Of a stretch of DNA of 12,230 nucleotides, positions 1 through 9,400 are shown piece after piece (the stretch's first letter is position 1; each line of letters begins with the position of its first letter). The DNA is from Phoronis ovalis (lineage: Eukaryota; Phoronida; Phoronidae), in assembly GCA_028565635.1 (NCBI GenBank), contig JAOXYB010046779.1, positions 1-12,230 of the forward strand, given 5' to 3'. A model generated the notes under the pieces. The model was not told where the DNA came from and searched no databases. It was given only the letters and a program-made list of their open reading frames with translations. Both the position numbers and the translations under genes were made by a program.

Positions 1-248
1 GTTCTTTTATAGTATAGTTTTTTGAAATATATTTAAAAAGGGTTGTGCATAGGAACTCTTCCCAGATCTCTAGTACTTCCTGAGAAAAGCTTTGAAAAAA
101 ATTTGCTGAAAAAAGGGAAAAAGAGCCAATGCAAGAATTAGAATGAATTAGAAATTGCAAAACCTATATGGTATGATTGCTTCCATACGTCTTTCTACTT
201 TTAGACGTTGGTTTTAAATGAATTTTATATTTCGAATGAACATTTCAG
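1..248 (+). other. intron end upstream of first visible exon
   Basis: AT-rich, with no open coding stretch. It ends in the acceptor ATTTCAG used by the exon at 249. Earlier CCP110 exons lie outside the window. Confidence 0.7.
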
Positions 249-461
249 GTGCCATTTGTCAATGCTTTGCCAAACTGGAGCGATTTGTCTCATTTACCTC
301 CTGACCAGCTGCTGCACTTACAAACAACCCACTTTGAGCAGTATCGTCTACAATTGGTGGAACAGCAACGGCAACAGTTAGCAACAATGTTAGCAGAGCA
401 AGAGCAAGAACAAGCCATGTTACAAGAAGAATTAGTAGAACAGCAGAAACGTTTAGCAAAA
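249..461 (+). CDS. CCP110: CCP110 exon 1 of window: glutamine-rich coiled coil
   Basis: Acceptor TTTCAG ends at 248 and donor GTAAGT starts at 462. The exon is 213 nt, phase 0 at both ends, giving residues 1-71 of the fragment. It opens with VPFVNALPNWSDLSHLPPDQ, then becomes a helix-forming stretch rich in Gln, Glu and Leu (EQYRLQLVEQQRQQL, AEQEQEQAM, LVEQQKRLAK), typical of a coiled coil. There is no reason to treat the GTG at 249 as a start codon: it directly follows a splice acceptor and the reading frame enters from an upstream exon. CP110 is known to have coiled coils used for partner binding; which partner this one contacts cannot be read from the sequence. Confidence 0.87.
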
Positions 462-3400
462 GTAAGTCTGCTGATAGCACCCACTTAACAAATGCATGAC
501 ATATTAAGTGCACTAGCAAACATGTGAAGCTAAGCAAACATTTCTTCAGCAGCTTAAGAGAATTGGAAGAGATTGTAATAATTTAGTATTTGTATTACAG
601 AAACCGAAACCCCTTCTTGGCATGTACCACTATTGGTGCGTAACCGTGTCCGGGAGAATAAAAAAAGTTATCATCTTCAGCAATTTTTACTATCAGTGTT
701 GTACTTTCCATTCCAGAACAGCTTGAACATGAATTCAGCCAGTACATGAAAATTTAGTTTGTCTCCTCCAGTTGGTTAAATATTTTAATATTTAAAAATA
801 TTCACCTCAGCTTTTCCATCTGAGAAAAACTTCAATTTTTATGTAAATAAGTTATGTATTCTGTTGTTTATACTCGGTTTAATGTGTAAATCACTTAGTG
901 TGACTTTCGGTGTAAAGTACAAGAGTGTTTATTTCAATAAATGTAATTTTTAAAATTATGCCATTCTTTAAATGTCTGACCTGCTTTCCATTTTTGCATT
1001 GTATTTAGGAACAAATGAAACTGCGGCAACAATTACATGAAAATCAAGAGACACAGCTGGATAAGACAAAATCCACTGATAGAACAACTGGCTTATCACC
1101 ACAGTCAGGAAGCTCAGGGTCTAATAGGTCTTTGATTCTTGCCTATTCTCCTGTTACTCAACGGTGGAAACCCCCTAGATCACCTAGAAAAAGCCAGTCT
1201 CCACAGACATCTGGAGTTATTCTGAAACAGTCTTCAAGACATTATCCTATAAGTGCCAGAACTCGAAATATAGAGCAGGTACTAACATAAATGTATTCTG
1301 TTCAGCTGATGTCCAATCACTTCAAAAGAAAATTTCAAAATATTAATACAAAATTAGTTCAAAACTGAATGATAAAACTACAATAGGGTAGGAGGGATTC
1401 TGACATCCCTAAATCTTCTGTTCAGCTGATATTAAAAAAAATCAAGATATTAATATAAAATTAGTCCAAAACTGAATTATATAACTATAATAGTGTTAGA
1501 GGGATTCTGGCATCTCTAAAGATTTATGAGTCTTTCCTTTTGGGATATGATATTCCTTGATCCTATGACTGCCTTTTGACGTCACTTAATGATCAGGAAA
1601 TTTTTCAATGTCTTCAGAGAAGGAGTAAAATATTTTTTTGAGGTAAGGTTTTTGCTTAATACATAAATATTGGCGTAGTATCCCAGATTTTAACGCTTTC
1701 AGTTTTAGCATCACATGTAAATGCTTTTGGAACTATAAAATATAATTGACAGCAGCGAAGCAGTTTAGCATCTTCATTTACAACAGAGGTAATATTTGGA
1801 AATCGCATTAATATTTGTATACTGTTGTTTGGTTTGTGTCTTAAAAAATCACTGATGTCGTATTGGCATAATGTCAACCTGTAAGCTATCATGAACCCTG
1901 ATATACTGTCCACCTGAAAATATGAAAGATTTTGTGTGCTAGTAAGTTAATTATTTTGTAGTGTGAATGCCTTCACAACAGAGTTTCACAAACATATCTT
2001 TAAAGATGCATGTGTCAGAAACTTGCTCGTTTCAGATTATGTCCATTCATTTTAAAGAATAGGAATCACATTTTTCTGTAATCAATTTTTTTTTCAAGTT
2101 GAGAAAATTACCATTTTTTTTATTTGCAGAATATGTCTCCTGGATTACATAGAAAATTATGCCGGGTATCTGCTGTAGTCAAAGGTTACCTTACAAGAAG
2201 GCTAATAAAAACTGAAAAAGTTCAAGAACAAATCCAAATAATTAAGGTGATATGTTGTTTTTGTACTTCAGTTTTGATTAACAAAATGACTGAAGTATGA
2301 TGACTATTAAATGATGGAGTCTTGCCAAGAAGCTTTTGCCAAATTAATAATCAGCAAATCATTTATTTCCTCAGTTTTATGAATAAGTAAATACTTTGCA
2401 CCAGTTAAGCAGAAATTTCAAATTCAAAACATATAATAAAATGAAATTTTGACAGCTTAGTGTTAGTGTGGCACTAGGTGTTATTAGTAAATGGATTCGG
2501 TATTAGGAAATGGGTTTAAAAAAAAGCATCACAATCTTATAACTTAAAAATGAAAAATAAACACTTTTTCTGTTCTACTTGATAGGACACTGCTGCGTTT
2601 GCCATTAGCTTCCAGTCTGAAACACCAATCAAGAAAGGCAACTACTCTCTGTCAGATTTGACATTACAGGAGAGAGTCATTGCTCAGGTATGATGTTTTT
2701 GCAAGTAGCATATACATATTACTTCTAGTAGTTTAAACTCCCTTAAACTTGATGAAAGATTTTTAGAAAACATTTCTTTTGTCATCTACCTGTTTGATCA
2801 GTCTCAAATTGGTTAACCTTTTAAACAATTTGTTCACCCTAAAGATTTTACAACAATATTTCAAAACTTTGTGTGTTTATTTTTATTTTATTAGTATGAT
2901 TATAATTAATTGTTTTCTAGTTACGAGCGGCTCTATTAGAAATCTACGAAATCTTCTTCAAGCTAAGCACCCCTGAAAAAATGATACTTATTGCTCAGTC
3001 TAGAAATATTATGCAGGAAAAACGACTCAGGGAACTGGTAAATATCAATAAGAAATAATATAAACATAATATAGCCATTCTACAAGAATAGTTATTAAAA
3101 ATAACTTAATAATTGCAATCTAAATATTGTTTTAAACCAATTTTTTAATTCTAAATTATATTAGTTAATATTTGATAATGTAATGTATTTTTTGCCTGGT
3201 AATTTCCTGTAAATTAAAATGGCTTGCAATCGTACTATTATTAATACTGGAATGTGGTATTTCTCAAAAAGATGAAAGAAAGTCAAAAAGTTAAGCAAAT
3301 GTTGCATGACTAACCCAATACTGTAAAGAACTTTTAAAAGATATGCTACCTAAGTTAAAAAAATTGTGATTTAATTAGGAATATCCTTCAAAGGAAAACA

Positions 3401-6400
3401 GATGTGAAAGTAAAGCTCATGTAAGTGCTGCAACAAAGAAAGCCATAGAAAGAAGACAGAAAGCTTTGTATCCTTTTACTCAAAGGATTTTTCAACAATA
3501 ATTATATAATTGTTGTTATCATGATGGTTATTTCTAGTGGACTGATAATGCTTTAATTCATACTAGACATTTCCTATGTAACATTCTGTAAAAACATGAC
3601 ACTTACAGTCTTAGAATTTTATTAATATATCTGTTTACTCTCAGAAATGTCTTTCTATAGGGAAATAAAATCTATATTAAAAAGGAAATGATATATAAGT
3701 TATTTTAAATAAGTGTCTCATCTGTTATTACAAATTACATGTTCATTTCTGTTGGTAACTACTATTTGTTTTTCAACAATGAACAGTATTTTTTTTGCTT
3801 AGTCTATTTATCCCCCTTTGTTGACTCTACAGAGGGACTGCCATTTGAAGTCACTGTAATATAAGTGCTGCCTCATATACCCCTTTTTCAGCTTTCAGTT
3901 TTTACTTTTATTTAATAACATCTCTTTTTTTAGTAAAATATTTGTTTACGCAGTGATACATTATTTACTTCTGGAAATATTTCTTTAAAAAGTTAATTTT
4001 GTTACTTTGTTCACCAGGGGTGTGTATTTCCATGGTAAGGTTTACCTTGGCGTGTAGATTTCTGGGATTTTATTTACCAAAGGGTATTAGTTTTGCACAT
4101 TTGTGTTTACGAAGAGTATAATTTTGAGATGCATCAGAAGCAAGATTTTTATACCTCCCCCCACTAAATATTTTTGACAAGTGTCCCGCTCTTGGTCTCA
4201 TTATGGTAACTACTATATAAACTATTCACTCTTCCTACACAGTATTGCAGTGACGAAAAGCCAATATCAAATACATATGCATACATTGTTAACAAGTGCA
4301 AACACAGGTGCATGTTGCACTAATAGTCACTAACATCTATGATTTCTTATTGGTATTTTTTTGTAAAAAAAATACTATGTGTGTGGTGACACTTTCAAGA
4401 TTGTTTCTGTGTTTAAAATACAAGATTACATAGATAACAGTTGAATAATTATTTAATGCACACAAATGACTGATCGTTTCTAACAAATGGAGGAAATGCC
4501 TGACTGTCTGTATCCCAAGAGTCATCAGCACTGATGTTGTGATGACATTGAAAGAAAGTCTTGTATAGTTAATTGTTTATTTGGTTGGACTAGATCTGAA
4601 CTTTGGCAACTGAGTAATTTAACTACACCATTAGATTTCCCATCCATCTTTATATAGTTAATGATTATAAATATAAAATGGAGCAATGTTTTCTGAGGCA
4701 TATCTCCTTGTGACAAGCATGTCCCCTTTTTCATCTGTTACCATTTAATTTTCTGTGTAATTTTATTCTTCCCGATATCAAGAAAAGTGGGCAATTTTTG
4801 TAGCCTAGTACCCACTGTAATGCAATGTCAAATAGGCCTGGATTAAAATTTCGATTTAGAAAAATTTATTCAGTTGTTTTTAGCAGAGAGTACATGTTGA
4901 CATTAGAAAGCACCAGTCTTAAAATTAAAATGTAATATCCAAACTGAAATCAATTACATTAAAAACAACCCTGGTTTAGTTACAATGCCTTCATATGTAT
5001 GTGCACTACTAAGATAATGCCTTAATATGGTTAAAAAATAATTACCTTTGCTATTCAGACAGATTAGACTTTTATGATTGAAAACCCGGCTTAGCTGACT
5101 TCTGTTGGGTTTTATTGGTACCCTTTTATTAAATCTCATTCCTTTGTAGCTAGCAAATTTCAGAACATTTTGCAGTTTAATTTTATGTAGTTAAATGAAA
5201 AATTTGACTTAAAAAAAATATGTTTTGAAAATGTATAAACTTTCTTATCTGACACACAACTTTTTATTTGGGTTAGAGGTACAGTAACTATGGATATGTC
5301 CAAAATCCTTGCAGATACAAAAAATTGATTTTCAAAACCGCCAGCATCTTAATTGTATACTTTACTATGTTTCCTTTTCACATAACCATTTGAAATTTCA
5401 CCTGGAGTTTGTCGTTCTGATTAGATTTGGTGAGCGGTCTAATAAATCAATGTTTAGATTCGCTAATCATAGCTTTAAAAATTATCAACTTTTTATTCAT
5501 TTAATTTTTGTGTGATATCTGGATAATTTGCTTATTTTCAAATCATTTTTATGAAAACTTTCTTAACTTATTATGCAGAGCAGCTGAAGCTGCTATTTTT
5601 GGCTCCAACCAGGTACGCCCAAAAACAGCACCTCCAAAAACCAGCAGTCCAAGAAGCAGGTCACAAGATGTAAGGTAAATGCAACTTATATAGATGTCAT
5701 AAAATTTACTGCTACTCTCGCTGTGTACATTAATATGTCTTTCTTATTAGTTTTTCAAACATTGCTTGTTCTATATTTACTCAGTTACATTGTTCAGAAC
5801 ATAATATTGACAATTTCATGATGTGTCGTTTATGATATTAACAATAATTAATGTAGCATCCTTATTATGGTGTTATATTATATACCTAGGCTTAACAAAA
5901 TGTACTAGGCATATATTGGTAACTGAATTGAAGTGCATTAATTTCCTATTTTCTTATGGATTGAGTAATGTGAACTCAGTTTTATGTCATAACTCAAAGC
6001 TCCATAATCTACAGCTCTTCGTAACAAGTACTGTAAAATCCTCTTCTAGTTGCCCCGCCTATCAGTCTATTAAAGTTTTTAAAGAAAATTCACACATAAT
6101 ATCAGTACAATGAGAATACACCATAATTCCATAATTATATTAAATTGCTGTCTTTTGAGGCATTTTTCTCTTTTTTCAAACATGATAGTTCTGTTTCTAG
6201 TACAGTATTGTCTTTTAAGAGATTATATTCTATTCTATTTCTTATACACAATTTTTGTGTTTCTATTACCATTAGCTTAATTTCCATTCAGTATAGTAAT
6301 ACTCAGTTACCACCTTGTTTTGCTTTCTGATTAATTTTTACAGCAATACTCTCCAGAGATGTATGGTATTTTATTATAATTTAATAATAATTTATAATAC

Positions 6401-9400
6401 TTGGTTTTCTAATGACAAATAATGTTTAATTTGTTGTTTTGCTTTGTTAACTTTAGCGGACCTGTCAAGAGACATTACCAATTTCTTTTCTCCAGGGCTC
6501 TCAAACCCATACAGGCTCATGTGTCCCCAATAAAACCTGATACAGATTCTTCAAGGTTAGTAGTACAACAGAATAAGTTTCTTACCAGTATGTGCTCCAA
6601 AAATGCAGAAATGGCAATATTTTGCTAAATATATACCTTTAATGTGTAACATGTGTCACATGCTGGTTAATAAACATACCCTTTTTGCATAATTCTTTGT
6701 TTGTACAGGAGTGACCACCCTTAACCCTAAGCATGCCATACCCAGGTACTAGAGTCTTTGTAAGTCTGCTACCGTACCTGGGTAGTAACTGATGTACTCC
6801 AGGCATTATAACAGTATTTTTGCTGCTTATAGGATATGCAACATTGTTATAGTCCTTGGCATGACAATGTAAACAATGAGCAATATGTAGGAATTTACCT
6901 TTTTTAGCTAATAATAACTGTTCAAGGATGAAAAAAGTGCAGGCAATAAGAATATTAAGTAGAAAGGGAAATATATGTAATGTGATTTTCAATTGTGACG
7001 TGTAGTTTTCAAGAAATAAGCCATTAACGATATTTTGGTAAATGTACCATTAGTTTTTTTAAATTAGTGCAATTTTTTTATTTGTAAATATTGTGAATGC
7101 GTGTAAGGAACGTAGTTATTTTTAAGGCATGTAAGGTTTAAATTGCCCCATACTTTTAGAAATAATTACAAATTTATGTTAATCTTTTGAAATGTATCTC
7201 GTCTGTAACAATAACATCTAGACGATGTAGAATAAATAGTTTTATGTGGTAATAGATGAGAAATAAGTTATATATGTGCTTTTTTTGTTTGAGCCTTCAT
7301 TAAGAAGTTACATGTAATTAAAGTTCGATGAATACTGTATGTATTTTGCCTGTATGCTTGTTAACCCTGGCCTTTTTTTTAGTATAGTATTGTATATAGT
7401 TCATAATGACACAAACATTTGCTAATTGCATGTTAATGTCATAGAAAGTAGTACATGTTTATGTTATAATGTATTAAAAGAACAATTTGCTTTTAATAGT
7501 ATGACTAATAGCACATGTGACATGGATATAATGAGAAACTATTACAAATACTTGTTGCTTGTGATGAAATCAGTAGAATTGAAATCTTTTTGGAATGTGC
7601 TATAACAGCAAAATATATATTTATGTAATCATAGACATTTGAGGTTTGTTCATGGACAGGTTTGTTATAGGGATAGCTGTAGTGTTGATATTGAAGACAA
7701 GAATGCAAAGACAATGTAAAATTTTCCTTTAAGAAACTGGTAAGTTTTTTATTGAATGAATGAAGTATTTTAAAAGATTTTAGAATACAGAATTTAAGAA
7801 TGGGACATGTTTTGCCATTCATGTTTTATTGAATTTCTAGCAAAGACTGTACAAAATGTCTTTGAAGTTAGAATGAATACCGTGAGGAAGAGATGTTAGT
7901 ACTAGAGAATTTAAGATTGGGAAATGTTTTGCCATTCATGTTTTATTGAATTTATAGGAAAGGCTATACAAAGTGTCTTTAAAGTTAGGTAAGAATGACT
8001 CCCGGGAAGAACTATTATTGGAAGTGACTGTACATGTGTGTCATTGAGTGTTTTAGGTAAGAATTATTCTGAGGAGGAAGAGATTTTAGTATTAGAGAAT
8101 TTAAGAATGAGAAATGTTTTGCCATGCATGTTTTATTGAATTTATAGGAAAGACTGTACAAAATGTCTTTGAAATTAGGTAAGAATAACTCCTGGGAAGA
8201 ACTATCATTGAAAGTGACTGTATGTGTGTGTCATTGAGTGTAATCCACGATGCCTTTTGAAGGTCAAGTTACAATTAACCCACCAGAGTTTCTATTTATT
8301 AATTAATTACCAGTACTTTTTTACAAGCAATTCTACTTATATTCCTTTTAAAAGACAATGAAAACAATTATTTAAAATTTTTTTGCTAATGAAATGTAAT
8401 GAGCAATGACATAAATTTGATAACTATATATTTCTTTAATTTATTATTTTTATCAATGGAACTGTACTTCTAAAATATATATGCTAATTCATATTCATTT
8501 TATGCAATTCCTTTTGCCCAAATAGTCAATTTAAGCAGCGTGATAGGATGATTCTCAAAATTGTCCTGTCTCTTGTTTACTGTTTTTTGTGATGTTGCCC
8601 TCTGTATCTCGAATCGATATTTGCACCGGGAATTGCAGTTGTTATGGACTGCAGTTTGGCTCTCTAATATGATTTCAAGCAATTATTTAAGTTAATTAAA
8701 TCTTAGAAAAAAAATTATTCTGGAAATGGTATCAGAATTTTAAAGGAAAGTGTTGCATCAACAAAATTGGTGGTTTTGTGTCAGATTCCAAGCTGTGTCA
8801 GTAATAATAAATCCTGTTTTAACCTAAAATGACTAGCTTGATAATAAACTCATTATTGGTCAAAGTAAGTAAGTATATATTGGATAAAATAATAAACGCA
8901 TACAAATTTCAGTTTCTTTAAAGAAGTTACCAATTCTTAAAGCTGGTTTGTTAATATATGTTTCATAGCAGTGACATTCTTTGGCTATTTTTTGTGTTAT
9001 TGCAATCTGTTAAATCAACATTTTGTAATTAACTGTGTATCACAGCAATTTGGCTCTCTCAGATGGATTTGAAGGTATTGGTTAAGTTACTTCAATCCAA
9101 AGATAAATTATTTTGTGAACAACATCAAAGTTTTAAAGGAATATTTTTGGAAGCAAGCATAATTAGTGTTTTTCAATCAGATTCCCTTTGCCATCATTGC
9201 GAAACCCATTTATCACTTGGACTGATTTGAATAATAATAATAATAATAATACATTTGTTTAAAGTTTAACAGTTTTTTAAAAGAATCATATCATTCTATA
9301 ACCATCTGTTTCTTGATTTGACCAATAACTGGAATTTTTTGTTAAAAAAATTATCCATCCTACTGTGTAAGAAAATTTAAAATGAAAAGAAAGTGAATCC

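Noticed and set aside
249-488. GTG at 249 as a start codon of a 79-residue protein ending at 488
   Set aside because: The GTG follows a splice acceptor directly and GTAAGT at 462 is a donor; the rest of the frame is intron.
259-537. 92-residue minus-strand hydrophobic frame (membrane-protein-like)
   Set aside because: It is the complement of the Gln/Leu-rich coiled-coil exon; antisense of CAA/TTA-rich codons reads as Leu/Val-rich by necessity.
2779-2976. 65-residue + frame overlapping exon 5
   Set aside because: Shadow frame; the same bases code for the CP110 core in another frame.
6639-6992. 117-residue minus-strand reading frame
   Set aside because: It is the longest open frame in the window, but has no recognisable domain, lies in an intron and overlaps the hairpin; a frame of this length can occur by chance.
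7505-7822. 105-residue minus-strand reading frame
   Set aside because: Composition is that of translated AT-rich DNA, and it runs into the tandem repeat; no family resemblance.
8914-8925. 12-bp palindrome TTCTTTAAAGAA, similar to a heat-shock element
   Set aside because: Short palindromes of A and T are expected by chance in this composition, and it lies deep in an intron.
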